A stretch of 64,000 nt of DNA from Bifidobacterium scardovii JCM 12489 = DSM 13734 (GCF_001042635.1 NZ_AP012331.1:930001-994000), one strand, 5' to 3'; positions 8,093 through 18,300 are shown, counted from the first letter of the stretch. Notes: a model not told the origin generated them from the sequence alone. Translations and numbers: made by a program.

Positions 8093-8566
8093 ATGCCGCT
8101 GACCCCCACGGAGCGGTACGACGACATCATCGACCTGCCGCATCACCGGTCCCGGACCCACCCGCATATGCCGCGGGCCAACCGGGCCGTGCAGTTCATG
8201 CCGTTCGCGGCGCTCACCGGCTACGATGCGGCCATCATGGAGACCGCGCGGCAGACCCGGCAGCGCGTGGCGCTGAGCGATGACGAGAAGGAGAACGTCT
8301 CCCGCAAGCTGCGCGACATCATGGAGGCGACCACGTCGTCCGCGCCGGATAGCCGACCGCATGCCGCGATCACGTATTTTCGCGAGGACGCGCGCAAGGA
8401 CGGCGGCGCATACGTCACCGTCACCGGCGTGGTCCGGGGGCTCGACAGGGAACACGGAACGCTGCTGCTGCGTGACGGTACGGCGATTCCGCTGGACGAT
8501 ATCGTCGACGTCGTGCCCGAATCCGATGGAGGCGGCCCCGGCGCGCCTTCCTTCGGAGTCGTGTGA
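8093..8566 (+). CDS. YolD-like family protein
   Basis: 157 residues; ATG preceded by GGGAGG. The signature RANRAVQFMPFAALTGYDAAI of YolD-like proteins is at residues ~28-48, and the C-terminal half forms a small beta domain (VTVTGVVRGLD...LLLRDGTAIPLDDIVDV). YolD-like proteins accompany UvrX/UmuC-type polymerases in Gram-positive bacteria and are thought to be their accessory subunit. It lies 170 bp after the polymerase gene on the same strand and probably shares the SOS promoter. Confidence 0.85.
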   Translation: MPLTPTERYDDIIDLPHHRSRTHPHMPRANRAVQFMPFAALTGYDAAIMETARQTRQRVALSDDEKENVSRKLRDIMEATTSSAPDSRPHAAITYFREDARKDGGAYVTVTGVVRGLDREHGTLLLRDGTAIPLDDIVDVVPESDGGGPGAPSFGVV

Positions 8567-8605
8567 GAGGGCTCGGGCGAAAACCGGGACAACGGTTTTA
8601 CGGCC

Positions 8606-8880
8606 AGCGGGTTCATAACGAGCTTGCGGCCAACAGTCTTGCGGCCAACAGGCTCCCGTCAAAGGGGTAGCGGTAGCGGGTTCAGAACGGGCTTGCGGCC
8701 AACAGTCTTGCGGCCAACAGTCTCCCGTCAAAGGGGCGGCGGCAGCGGGTTCACACGGGCTCGCGTCCAAAGGGTTAAACGGCCAAAGGGTTAACGGCAA
8801 CGAGCTTACAGCGGATTCACAACGGGCTCACGGCCAGCGGGCTCACGGCCAAAGGGTCAACGACAGCGGGCCCGCACGGA
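8606..8880. repeat. 69-bp tandem repeat array between convergent genes
   Basis: Units start at AGCGGGTTCA: 8606, 8675 and 8744 (exact 69-bp spacing). The first two are nearly identical over their full length (TTGCGGCCAACAGTCTTGCG and CTCCCGTCAAAGGGG boxes). The third and what follows decay into GGCCAAAGGGTTAA-type pieces up to 8880. Each unit also holds an internal duplication of GCGGCCAACAG. The array fills the 315-bp gap between the yolD-like gene and the convergent minus-strand operon; no terminator or gene is visible in it. Confidence 0.85.
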
Positions 8881-8881
8881 C

Positions 8882-9541
8882 TCACGCGGAGAACTGCTTG
8901 CTGAACTCGCCCCACAGCTGCCGTCTGGCGAAGACGAGCAGCCCGAACAGCAGCAGCGCCGACACCAGGGCGCTGACCAGCACGAGCACGTCCCAACGCG
9001 CCCATCCCAGCGGAATGAACGCCAGCGCGGCCAAGCCGAATGCGATGTCGAACACCAGATATTTGGCGTACTGGGCGATGGCCCGTTCCCGCAGCGCGAT
9101 CAGCAGCACCACGTCGACCGCCAGCGAGACCAGGCAGATGATCGGCATCACGAATTCGGTGATCATCGGTTTGCGCGTGGTGGCGAACCACACCATCGCG
9201 ATGGCGAGCATGACGTAGAAGTACCGGGACAGCATCCTGATCGGCTGCGGCGCATGCAGGATCGCGCTGTTGAGGAACAACACGCTGACGATCAGCGCCA
9301 CGGCCGACGAGAACACGATCGGCGCCGGCCACGCGAACAGATAGCCGAAGAACAGCAGCAGCAACACCGTCGCGCCGGCGATGAACGTCAGGATCTCGAC
9401 CGCCAGCCGGCGCGGCCGCAGATAGGTGCGCTGCGCGGGGAACACGGATGGATCGGCGCTGCCGGTCAGGTCGCTTTGGCACAGCGGGCAGCGCTCCAGC
9501 GAACCGGAGAAATCGACGCCGCATGCGTCACATCGCATCAT
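8882..9541 (-). CDS. Zinc-ribbon membrane protein (DUF6320-like), third gene of a coupled operon
   Basis: 219 residues. The N-terminus holds a four-cysteine zinc ribbon (CDACG ... CPLC, residues ~4-22). Six or so hydrophobic segments follow from residue ~50 to ~205 (ILTFIAGATVLLLLFFGY, IVFSSAVALIVSVLFL, FYVMLAIAMVWF, IICLVSLAVDVVLLIAL and others). Its start (9541, or the adjacent ATG at 9538) lies inside the end of the upstream gene (14-bp overlap), so translation is coupled. Such proteins recur next to an alpha/beta hydrolase and a condensation-like protein in gut Firmicutes and bifidobacteria; the role is unknown. Confidence 0.8.
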   Translation of the reverse strand: MMRCDACGVDFSGSLERCPLCQSDLTGSADPSVFPAQRTYLRPRRLAVEILTFIAGATVLLLLFFGYLFAWPAPIVFSSAVALIVSVLFLNSAILHAPQPIRMLSRYFYVMLAIAMVWFATTRKPMITEFVMPIICLVSLAVDVVLLIALRERAIAQYAKYLVFDIAFGLAALAFIPLGWARWDVLVLVSALVSALLLFGLLVFARRQLWGEFSKQFSA

Positions 9542-10952
9542 GGGTACCGCCTTCTTTGGTCTCCCCGGTCTCGTCGGTCTTGCTGGACTCTTCGTCCTTG
9601 TCGCTCTCTTCGGATTGGTCGGCCGTTCCGGTCCCGCCAATCGTGCCGCCCTTGCCGGCCGTCTGCGCATCCGCCTGCACGCCGCTCGGCGGTTCCTCCT
9701 TGCGCGCCGCTGTCCCCTCGACGTGCGCGCCGCCGATGTTGATGAGCCCGTCGATGCCCGCCGCGGTCAGGATGCGGCACAGGTTGCGGATCACGTTGAG
9801 GTCGCGGTAGATCGTGGAGACGCCGATGCTCAGATCGTCGCCGAACGAGCAGATGGTGAAGTTCAGTCCGGCCGGCGTGGTCAGGATGTTCATCGTGCGC
9901 ACATAGGCGGCAAGACGCTCGTCCAGGGTGATCCTGCCGAGACTCGAGACGGTCGTGGTGGTCTCGTGGTCGGCGATGAACCGGGCCAGCTCCAGCACCC
10001 AGTCCTTGATGGGCGAGGGGGCGATGCGCAGCGCTGGATTCTTCTCCAGCGCGATCATCCGGTTCATATGCGCCTCAACGCGTTCGCGGCTGGTCGCGTG
10101 CCCCAGCTGTTCCTGCACGTGCCGCGCGATGTCGCCCAGCGGCTCGTCGTCGGTCGGCGTGTAGGCGACGTACGTCATGCCATAGAAGTTGCGCACCGTC
10201 TCCGAGCGGAAGAACGCGCGCAGATCCACGGGGATGTCCACGCGGATTGCGCGGCTGCGCGCCCGCGAGGGCATACCGTCGCGGATCGCGCTGATGATCG
10301 CCGCGATCATGTACGAGGTCAGGCTCACGCCGCATGCGTGGGCCGCGCCGAGCACGCGCCGCACGCTGACGTGGTATTCCATGAACGTGGGCGCCTCGCG
10401 GTCCTGCAGTCCGGCCAGGCGGTAGATGCGCGTGCCCGGCGCGGCGCCGGCCTTGTCGCGTTCGTAGTACTTGTCGAAGCTGTTTTCAGCCTTGTCGCTG
10501 TCCGAGCCGTCGTAGTCGGACGGCACGCCGGCCACGCCGTACCGCTCGGCGATGTATTCGTGCAGCAGCGCCTTGAACAGGTTCATCGCGCCGCGTCCGT
10601 CGGAGATCATGTGCGAGACCTCCAGATTGACCCGGTCGCGGTAATAGCTTACGCGGAACAGGATGCTTTTCGGCCCGTAGTGCAGCCGCGAGCAGATCGG
10701 CAGATGCTCCGGCTCCACGAGCGGGCGCTCGTCCGCCTGCTCCAGGTAGTGCCAGAACAGGCCGTTGAGCAGGTGCACGTTGAAACTGGGGAATTTCGCG
10801 ATCGCGCGGTCCAGCGCGTGCTGCAGCGCCGTCGGGTCGATGTCGTCCGCCAGTCCGGCCGAATAGCGGAACACGGTCTGCGAGGAGCGGCCGGCCTGCG
10901 ACGAGTAGAACTTGCCGATGTTGTCTAGTCGGTACCAAGTACGTCGCGCCAC
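9528..10952 (-). CDS. Condensation-domain-like acyltransferase of unknown substrate
   Basis: 474 residues with the fold signature of CoA-dependent acyltransferases/NRPS condensation domains. The active-site motif is SHMISDGRGAMNLFKALL (canonical HHxxxDG); the first His is Ser, while the second His, Asp and Gly are kept, as in PapA/alcohol-acetyltransferase-type members. The start opens with YRLDNIGKFYSSQAG, common in this stand-alone group. The C-terminal ~70 residues are a low-complexity, Ser/Thr/Glu/Lys-rich tail, probably disordered. It overlaps the upstream hydrolase gene by 28 bp and the downstream membrane gene by 14 bp. It may acylate a lipid, alcohol or small metabolite; substrate unknown. 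Confidence 0.8.
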   Translation of the reverse strand: MARRTWYRLDNIGKFYSSQAGRSSQTVFRYSAGLADDIDPTALQHALDRAIAKFPSFNVHLLNGLFWHYLEQADERPLVEPEHLPICSRLHYGPKSILFRVSYYRDRVNLEVSHMISDGRGAMNLFKALLHEYIAERYGVAGVPSDYDGSDSDKAENSFDKYYERDKAGAAPGTRIYRLAGLQDREAPTFMEYHVSVRRVLGAAHACGVSLTSYMIAAIISAIRDGMPSRARSRAIRVDIPVDLRAFFRSETVRNFYGMTYVAYTPTDDEPLGDIARHVQEQLGHATSRERVEAHMNRMIALEKNPALRIAPSPIKDWVLELARFIADHETTTTVSSLGRITLDERLAAYVRTMNILTTPAGLNFTICSFGDDLSIGVSTIYRDLNVIRNLCRILTAAGIDGLINIGGAHVEGTAARKEEPPSGVQADAQTAGKGGTIGGTGTADQSEESDKDEESSKTDETGETKEGGTHDAM

Positions 10953-12112
10953 GCGGCGCCTCCTTCCGTGGTCCGAGGCGCGCCGTCCGCCGACGATGCG
11001 GTGGATGCGGTGGATACAGTAGATGCGGCGGCCATGGTGGTGTCAGCCGCGCCAGCCGTGCCGCCCGCCGCGCCGGCCGCAGGGGCCGCCAGCGGCGTGC
11101 CGTCGAGGAAATGCTCGATGAGCCGGTACGTGGTGGCGACCAGCTCCACCGCCGACGTGTTGAGCAGATAGCCGTGCACGCCGTTGGAGACCCGGTAGCA
11201 GGACACGGCATGATCGCCGTTCACCAATTGCAGCCGCCGGGCATAGGCCTCGTCCTCGTCGCGCAGCGGGCAGTATTCGGCCGACAGCACCAGCGTGCGC
11301 GGCTGGCCGCTCAGGTTGTGCGCGGTGATCGGCGCGAAATACGGGTTGGTCAGGTCCTGCACGGAGGAACGGTACATATCCACATAGTCGGCCATGTCCT
11401 GCGCGGTGAGGATATAGTCCGTGCCGTTGGACCGCACCGATTCGAACGGGCTGGTGTCGGGGTTGTAGTCGTTGCCGACCACCGGGTAGAGCAGCATCTG
11501 GGTGCGCGGCATGAATTCCCCGCGGTCGCGGGCCATCAGCGACACCGCGGCCGCAAGATTGCCTCCGGCGCTGTCGCCGAACAGAACGATGTCGTTCGGG
11601 TCCGGGGCTCCTTCGCCGGCCGGAGTGGCCGGCAGTTCGAGTTCGCCGGCGAACAGCTGGCGGGCCGCTTCGTAGCAGTCCTCGGCGGCGGTGGGGAAGC
11701 GGTATTCGGGTGCCAGCCGGTATTCAACCGAGATCACGCGGCGCTGCAGCCGCACGGCCATGTGCGCGCACGCCTGGGTGTACAGGTTGATGCCGCCGGT
11801 GACCCATCCGCCGCCGTGGAAGAACAGGATCGTGCCGCGCGGCGTGGGAATGGGGACGTCCGATCCGTCCTCCGTCTGCGTCTTGGGCGGCGGCGCGCCG
11901 TAGGGCGCCACCGGCGTGAATACGCGCAGCGGCAGCGCGTGGCCGTCCGGCATGGCGGCCGTGGCGTCGTCGACCCGGCTTTTGGGATTGGCCGGCGCGG
12001 CCCGGGCGATCAGTTCCTCCGCCATGCGCTGGAGCCGATACGATTTGCGCGCGTTGGGCTTGACGAAGCTGGCGGCCTTCATCGCGGCGAACAGCGCCTC
12101 GTTGATCGGCAT
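10925..12112 (-). CDS. Alpha/beta hydrolase, hormone-sensitive-lipase (Aes-like) family
   Basis: 395 residues from the ATG at 12112, which has GAAAGGA upstream; an ATG at 12151 lacks a site. The oxyanion-hole motif HGGGW, the nucleophile elbow GDSAGGN, the Asp of YCPLRDEDEAYARRL and the His of GVHGYLL form a complete Ser-Asp-His triad. It is expected to cleave small acyl esters. The last ~50 residues are Ala/Ser/Thr-rich and look disordered. First gene of the coupled operon with the condensation-like and zinc-ribbon membrane genes, so it may remove the acyl group its partner adds. Confidence 0.88.
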   Translation of the reverse strand: MPINEALFAAMKAASFVKPNARKSYRLQRMAEELIARAAPANPKSRVDDATAAMPDGHALPLRVFTPVAPYGAPPPKTQTEDGSDVPIPTPRGTILFFHGGGWVTGGINLYTQACAHMAVRLQRRVISVEYRLAPEYRFPTAAEDCYEAARQLFAGELELPATPAGEGAPDPNDIVLFGDSAGGNLAAAVSLMARDRGEFMPRTQMLLYPVVGNDYNPDTSPFESVRSNGTDYILTAQDMADYVDMYRSSVQDLTNPYFAPITAHNLSGQPRTLVLSAEYCPLRDEDEAYARRLQLVNGDHAVSCYRVSNGVHGYLLNTSAVELVATTYRLIEHFLDGTPLAAPAAGAAGGTAGAADTTMAAASTVSTASTASSADGAPRTTEGGAAWRDVLGTD

Positions 12113-12251
12113 GTCGGCGAATCCTTTCGGCAGGGGGTGAATCACGCCCATTATCCCACGGCCGTGGTCCGGATGCGCGGGTTGGCGCAGAGCATAGGCG
12201 CCGGCCGGGTGCCTCCATACTCGCCGCCATACGCGCCGCCGTTCCGGTCCG

Positions 12252-13146
12252 TCATCGCGCCGGCATCACCGCATGCCGGCGGGCGCACGCGACGAAATCG
12301 TCGATGGCGCTCCAGTGGTAGTCGGCGGCCGGCACGCCGAAGCAGATGGTGTATGCGGTGCCGGGGCCGCAGGGCAGTATCCGCAGCGCGCGCAGACGGT
12401 CCCGGCCGAGCAGCGCGGTCAGGAACTGCTGCGGGCACAGGCACGCGCCCATGCCGTACCCGCATAGCTCCAGCAGCGTCATCACGTTGTCCGACCGGGC
12501 GGCGACGGTCGGGGAGAACCCCGGAGCGCTGGAACAGGGTCTGCGCGATGCGTCCGTCGATGTCCTCCGGGTTGCCGAGCAGGAACGGGCACACCTCCAG
12601 CGACGATAGGTCGCCGTTCGCGATCGCGGCCTGGTCCGGCGGCGTGCCGGCCGCGGCGAGATCCATCCACAGCGACCGCGCGACCACCAGCACCATGCGT
12701 TCCGCATAGAAGTCCGACAGTTCCACGCCGGTCGGGCTGCCCTCGAAATCGGCGATCGCCAGATCGAGGTCGCCGGACAGCAGCCTGCGCTGCAGCTGGT
12801 CGTTGCGCCCCTCGGACAGCTCGACCGTGATCTTCGGCCGTGCCGAGCGGAAGTCCCGTATGATCGGCGGCATCATGGCGCGGCTGCGCGTGTAGGCGAC
12901 CCCGACGCGCAGCACGCCGGCCCGGTCCCCGGCGATGTCGCGCATCTCCTGGCCGAGCGTGTCCCGGTCGCGGCGGAACCGCTTCGCGTATCGTGCGAAC
13001 ACGGTGCCGGCATACGTGAGCTCGAGCGGCACGCGGCGGACGAACAGCGCGCAGCCCAGCTCCCTCTCCAGCGCGGCGATGTTGGCGCTGAGCGTCTGCT
13101 GCGTGATGCCGAGGCGTTTGGCCGCCCTGCTGAAACTGCGGTCGAC
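12252..13146 (-). pseudogene. LysR-family regulator remnant: 5' end deleted and frameshifted
   Basis: The minus strand encodes a LysR protein (RSFSRAAKRLGITQQTLSANIAALERELG recognition region, then the substrate domain). Two lesions are visible. The first ~17 residues and the start codon are missing: at about 13141-13146 the sequence passes straight into a gene reading the other way. At 12519-12522 a C4 tract (one base too many) shifts the frame after ...TLFQRSG; the protein continues in another frame as FSPTVAARSDNVMTLLELCGYGMG and on to the normal end. A sequencing error could explain the second lesion but not the first. Confidence 0.85.
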
Positions 13147-13884
13147 GCTTCGGATGTCGTCGCGCTGTTTTCGGCGGCGTTCGATCTGCGGTGGCCGGTC
13201 GTGGTGCCGGCCGTGCTGGTGATCGTGCTGGCGCTGCTGCGCGTGGATGTGCGGATGACCATGCTGGCCAGCATCGCCGGGTCCCTTGCGGTGTGCGTCG
13301 GCATGCAGGGGATGGGCGTCCGCGCGTTGGCGCGGCTGCTGGTGTTCGGCTACGATTCGCCGAACCCTAGAATCGACGCCCTGCTGGGCGGGGGCGGGCT
13401 GCTGTCGATGATCTCCGTGGCGGCGATCGTGTGCATCTCCTCGGCCTACGCCGGCATTTTCGCGCAGACCGGCATGCTGCTGCGGCTGCAGCGCGCCATC
13501 GGCGTGATGGGGCGCAGGATCGGCGCGTCCGGGGCCATGGCGGTCACCGCCGCATGCACGGCGGCGTTCGCGTGCAACCAGACCCTGACCATCATGCTCA
13601 CCCATCAGCTGTGCGAGGGGCTGTATGCGCGGCCGAACGGCGGTGCCGTGCGCGCCGACCGGAACGGCCAGGCGATGGCCGTCGATCTGGAGGACACCGC
13701 CGTGGTGATCGCGCCGCTCATCCCGTGGTCGATTGCCGGCGCGCTGCCCCTGACGACGATCAACGCGCCGACGGTCAGCCTCGCCGCCGCATGCTTCCTG
13801 TACCTGCTGCCGCTGTCGCGACTGGTCGCCGGCATCCGGAAGGGCATCCGGAAGGGCGGCTCCCACGGCAAGACGGCCGCATGA
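13141..13884 (+). pseudogene. NhaC-family Na+/H+ antiporter remnant, N-terminal half missing
   Basis: About 247 residues remain, from ASDVVALFSAAFDLRWP to the end; the family is normally about 450 residues. Diagnostic segments are GGGGLLSMISVAAIVCISSAYAGIF, FACNQTLTIMLTHQL, and a late LEDTAVVIAPLIPWS. There is no plausible start with a ribosome site, and the 5' end abuts the 5' end of the LysR remnant. A GTG at 13201 could start a short product but would lack half of the helices. Confidence 0.85.
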
Positions 13885-13912
13885 CGGTCCGCCCGGAACG
13901 CTTGGCCGGCGG

Positions 13913-15202
13913 CTATAGGCGCACGACGACCGTTGGGGAGCCGGACGGCATGTCGGCAGCGGGCGTCGGGGCGCCGTCCGGGCCGATCGCGAAGACCGTG
14001 ATGCGGTCGGACACCTCATTGGCGACGAACAGCAGATTGCCGACCGCCAGAATATGACGGGGGCGGCGGCCGCCGCAGTCGACGCCTCGGCCGCGCCAGC
14101 CCGGCTTGTCCGGCGCGGCGAGACGGGCCAGTCGCACGCCGTCCCACGACAGGGCGACGATGCGTTCGGAACCGCGCAGCCCGACGTAGACGAGTCCGGC
14201 ATAGGGCCGCTCGGCGGCGGGATCGGCGCCGTCGGCCGCGTGCGGCGCATCCGTGCCGGGGAGGTCCGCCCGCTCATGTCCGCGTAGAATCTGCCATGGC
14301 ATAAAGGCCAGTGACGCCGCCTGATCGCTGGCATCGCCGCCAAGGTCGATCGTCTGCAGGACGCGGATGCCGTCGGCATCGTCGGTGGCGCTGCCATCGC
14401 CGGCGGTGTGCCGTGCGATGTCGTCCGGCCCCAGCAGCGTCACCGTATCGCCCCATTCGTCCACGACGGCCACGCGCCAGTCGGCCTCGTCTCCGGATCC
14501 GGACGTCTGCATCGGCAACAGATGCATGTCGCGGGGCCCGGTGCCGGGCGCCAGCCGCACCGCGCCGACGCGCACGAGCTCGCCGTCGTTCCAGTGATGC
14601 ACGTAGATGCGGTCCGCGCCCAGATTGGTGGTGAGCACGCGGCCGTCGGGCAGCGGCAGCGCCCAATGCGCGTGCGGCCCCTCCTGAGCCGGCAGCGGGC
14701 CGTGGCCGGCGCCGGCAAGCACCTGCGCCGGTTCCTGCGCCGAGCCGTCGTCGGCGATCGGCAGCATGCTGACGTGGCCATCCATATAATTCGCGACGAT
14801 CAGATGCTTGCGGCCCGTATCGTCGGCGGCGACGGCGGCGTGCGTCGGGCTCGAACCGCGGGACGGCACTCGGGACAGTTCGGTGAGCCGCAAGGCCCCG
14901 GAATCGGGATCGGTTCCGATCCGCAGCGTCGCGATCTCGTCGGTGTTTTCCAGCGTCGCGTACAGCAGGTCGCCGTCGCGTTCGATCCATGACGGCGACG
15001 GCACGTCGGCCAGCAGCTCGCCGTGGTGCAGCGCGAGACGCTGCTCGGCGCCGACACGGGCGGTCAGCCGCTCGATGCCGGGGCAGTGCGACCCGTTCAG
15101 CGCGCCGAAGCCGCCGGTGAGGAAGGTCATGGTCCGTGCCGCCGTGTCTGTCGTTGCCGTGGATGCCGTGTGTGCGGCCGGTGCCGCGTCGTGTTCGCTC
15201 AT
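13913..15202 (-). CDS. Lactonase family protein (6-phosphogluconolactonase-like beta-propeller)
   Basis: 428 residues from the ATG at 15202 (GAAGG upstream); an ATG at 15238 is less well placed. The repeated blade pattern (LYATLENTDEIATLRI, LIVANYMDGHVSMLPI, LFVANEVSDRITVFAI) and the C-terminal VANEVSDRITVF...G match the seven-bladed PF10282 lactonase fold, related to Pgl/YbhE. Bifidobacteria lack a full oxidative pentose phosphate route, so the natural substrate may be another sugar lactone. Internal segments are rich in Ala/Asp/Gly and probably loops. Confidence 0.82.
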   Translation of the reverse strand: MSEHDAAPAAHTASTATTDTAARTMTFLTGGFGALNGSHCPGIERLTARVGAEQRLALHHGELLADVPSPSWIERDGDLLYATLENTDEIATLRIGTDPDSGALRLTELSRVPSRGSSPTHAAVAADDTGRKHLIVANYMDGHVSMLPIADDGSAQEPAQVLAGAGHGPLPAQEGPHAHWALPLPDGRVLTTNLGADRIYVHHWNDGELVRVGAVRLAPGTGPRDMHLLPMQTSGSGDEADWRVAVVDEWGDTVTLLGPDDIARHTAGDGSATDDADGIRVLQTIDLGGDASDQAASLAFMPWQILRGHERADLPGTDAPHAADGADPAAERPYAGLVYVGLRGSERIVALSWDGVRLARLAAPDKPGWRGRGVDCGGRRPRHILAVGNLLFVANEVSDRITVFAIGPDGAPTPAADMPSGSPTVVVRL

Positions 15203-15244
15203 GCCTTCAATGTACTCCCATACGCATGAAGAAGGCATGCATCG

Positions 15245-15282
15245 AAAAAGGCGGGGAGGACCGCACAGGGCCTCCCCGCCTT
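15245..15282 (-). terminator. Intrinsic terminator of purL
   Basis: AAGGCGGGGAGG (15248-15259) pairs with CCTCCCCGCCTT (15271-15282). Read on the minus strand, the hairpin is followed by TTTTT, just after the purL stop. Confidence 0.85.
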
Positions 15283-15301
15283 CTTCGCGTTTGCCGTCGG
15301 C

Positions 15302-18300
15302 TTACGCGGCGAAGTACTCCACGCCGGCTTCGAACAGCGGCTGGTACTTGTCGCCGGGCACGTTGACGTACAGGCCGTTGCCGGAACGCTCCGAGTGGCC
15401 CATCTTGCCGAACACGCGGCCGTCGGGGCTGGTGATGCCCTCGATGGCGAGCAGCGAACCGTTCGGGTTCACGTCGAGATCCATGCCGGGCACGCCGGAC
15501 TCATCCACGTACTGCGTGGCGATCTGGCCGTTGGCCTTGAGCTGGGCGAGCACCTCGTCGGAGGCCACGAAGCGGCCCTCGCCGTGGGAGACCGCGACCG
15601 TGTGGATGTCGCCGACGGCGGTGCGGGCCAGCCAGGGGGAGAGGTCCGAAGCGACGCGCGTGCGGACCAGTCGGCTCTGGTGGCGGCCGATGGTGTTGAA
15701 GGTCAGCGTCGGGCAGGCGTCGGTCATCGGCACGATGTCGCCGTACGGCACCAGACCCAGCTTGATGAGCGCCTGGAAGCCGTTGCAGATGCCGAGCATC
15801 AGGCCGTCGCGGTTCTTCAGCAGGTCGCGCACCGCTTCGGTGACGGCCGGGGCGCGGAAGAACGCGGTGATGAACTTGGCGGAGCCGTCGGGCTCGTCGC
15901 CGCCCGAGAACCCGCCGGGAATCATCACGATCTGGCTCTTGTTGATCTCCTCGACCAGCGCCTGCGTCGATTCGGCGACGGCGGCCGGCGTCAGGTTGTT
16001 GACGATGAGCGTCGACACGTCCGCGCCCGCGCGCTCGAAGGCGGCGGCCGAATCGTACTCGCAGTTGTTGCCCGGGAACACCGGGATCACCACATGAGGC
16101 TTGGCCACCGGGGAGCCGACGTACACGGTCTTCTTGCCGGCGTGGAAGTCGATGGTCTCGACGGTCTTGCCCTTGTCGGCGCCCTTGGAGCGGTACGGGA
16201 ACACGGATTCGATGCCAGATTCCCACGCCTCCTGCACCTGTGCCAGATCCAGCGTCTCTCCCGCGGCCTTGAACACGTACGCGGAGGTGGTGACGCCGAT
16301 CTCGCCGACCTCGACCAGGTTCGAGACGGCCGGGATCTTGGCGTCGTCCGCCAACTCGACGATGAATGAGCCGTACGCCGGCGTGAACAGGTCGTCCACG
16401 GCGATGTCGTCGTTCAGCGTCACGCCGATGCGGTTGCCGAGCGTCATCTTGAACAGGGCCTCGGCGGTGGCGCCATAGCCCGGCGTGGAGACGGCCAGCG
16501 CGTCGTGGAAGTCGGTGAGCTCCTCGACCACGGAGAACGCCTCGAGCAGCGCGTCCTTGTCCGGGGTCAGGCCATCGGCCAGATAGCGCGGCGCGATGCG
16601 CACGACGCGGTGCCCGGCGCCCTTGAACTCGGGGGAGGTGGCGCGCTTCATGTTGCCGACCGCCACGGCGAAGGAGATCAGGGTCGGCGGCACGTCGAGA
16701 TCCTCGAAGCTGCCGGACATGGAATCCTTGCCGCCGATCGCGCCGGCGCCCAGATCGATCTGGGCCATCAACGCGCCGAGCACGGCGGCCGTCGGCTTGC
16801 CCCAGCGCTCCGGCTCGTCGCGCAGCTTCTCGAAGTACTCCTGGAAGCTCAGGTAGGCCTTCTCGTGCTCGAAGCCGGCCGCGACCAGCTTGGCCAGCGA
16901 CTCGACCACGGACAGGTAGGCGCCCGTGAACTGGTTCTTCGACATGATGTACGGGTTGAAGCCCCACGCCATGGCCGACGCCGTGGTGGTCTCGCCGAAC
17001 ACCGGCAGCTTGGCGACCATCGCCATGTTCGGGGTGAGCTGGCGCCTGCCGCCGAACGGCATGAGCACGGTGCCCGCGCCGATGGTGGAGTCGAAGCGCT
17101 CCGAAAGGCCCTTGTTGGAGGCCACGTTGATGTCGGTGACCATCTTGTTCATGCGCTCGGCCAGCGTGCCCTCGCCCCACGGGGTCTCGTAGGGCCGCTG
17201 TTCCTCGACATGCACGGTCTGGTGCTTGGAGGCGCCGTTGGAGGCCAGGAACTCGCGCGACAGGTTCACGATCTTGTCGCCGTTCCAGGTCATCACCATG
17301 CGCGGGTCCTCGGTCACGGTGGCGATCACCGTGGCTTCGAGGTTCTCCTCGCGGGCGTACCCCAGGAACTCGTCGACGTCCTCGGCGGCCACGTCCACGG
17401 CCATGCGCTCCTGCGATTCGGAGATCGCGAGCTCGGTGCCGTCGAGGCCCTCGTACTTCTTGGGCACGGTGTTGAGATCGACGAACAGGCCGTCGGCCAG
17501 CTCGCCGACCGCCACGGACACGCCGCCCGCGCCGAAGTCGTTGCAGCGCTTGATCAGGCGGCAGGCGTCGCCGCGGCGGAACAGGCGCTGGAGCTTGCGT
17601 TCGACCGGGGCGTTGCCCTTCTGCACCTCGGCGCCGTCGAGTTCCAGCGACTCCACGTTGTGCGCCTTGGACGAGCCGGTGGCGCCGCCGATGCCGTCAC
17701 GGCCGGTGCGGCCGCCCAGCAGGATGATTTTGTCGCCGGGAGCCGGGGTCTCGCGGCGCACATGGTCGGCCGGGGTCGCGGCCACGACCGCGCCGACCTC
17801 CATGCGCTTGGCCACGTAGCCGGGATGGTAGATCTCGTCGACCTGACCGGTGGCCAGGCCGATCTGGTTGCCGTAGGAGCTGTAGCCGGCGGCCGCGGTG
17901 GTGACGAGCTTGCGCTGGGGGAGCTTGCCCTCCAGCGTCTCGGAGACAGGCACGGTCGGGTCCGCGGCGCCGGTGACACGCATCGCTTGGTACACGTAGG
18001 AGCGGCCGGACAGGGGGTCGCGGATGCAGCCGCCGATGCAGGTGGCCGCGCCGCCGAACGGTTCGATCTCGGTGGGGTGGTTGTGGGTCTCGTTCTTGAA
18101 CAGGAACAGCCAGTCCTGGTCCTCGCCGTTCACGTCGACCGTGACCTTGACGGTGCAGGCGTTGATCTCCTCGGACTCGTCCAGGCCCGTGAGGACGCCG
18201 TTCTTCTTGAGCCACTTCGCGCCGATGGTGCCCATGTCCATGAGGCACACGGGCTTGGCGTCGCGGCCCAGCTCGTGGCGCAGCTCGAGATAGCGCTCGA

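Noticed and set aside
7920..8102. 60-residue plus-strand frame starting at the ATGA of the polymerase stop
   Set aside because: It overlaps the yolD-like gene, has no recognisable motif and an unusual Gly/Arg/Thr composition. Stop/start overlap alone is not enough support.
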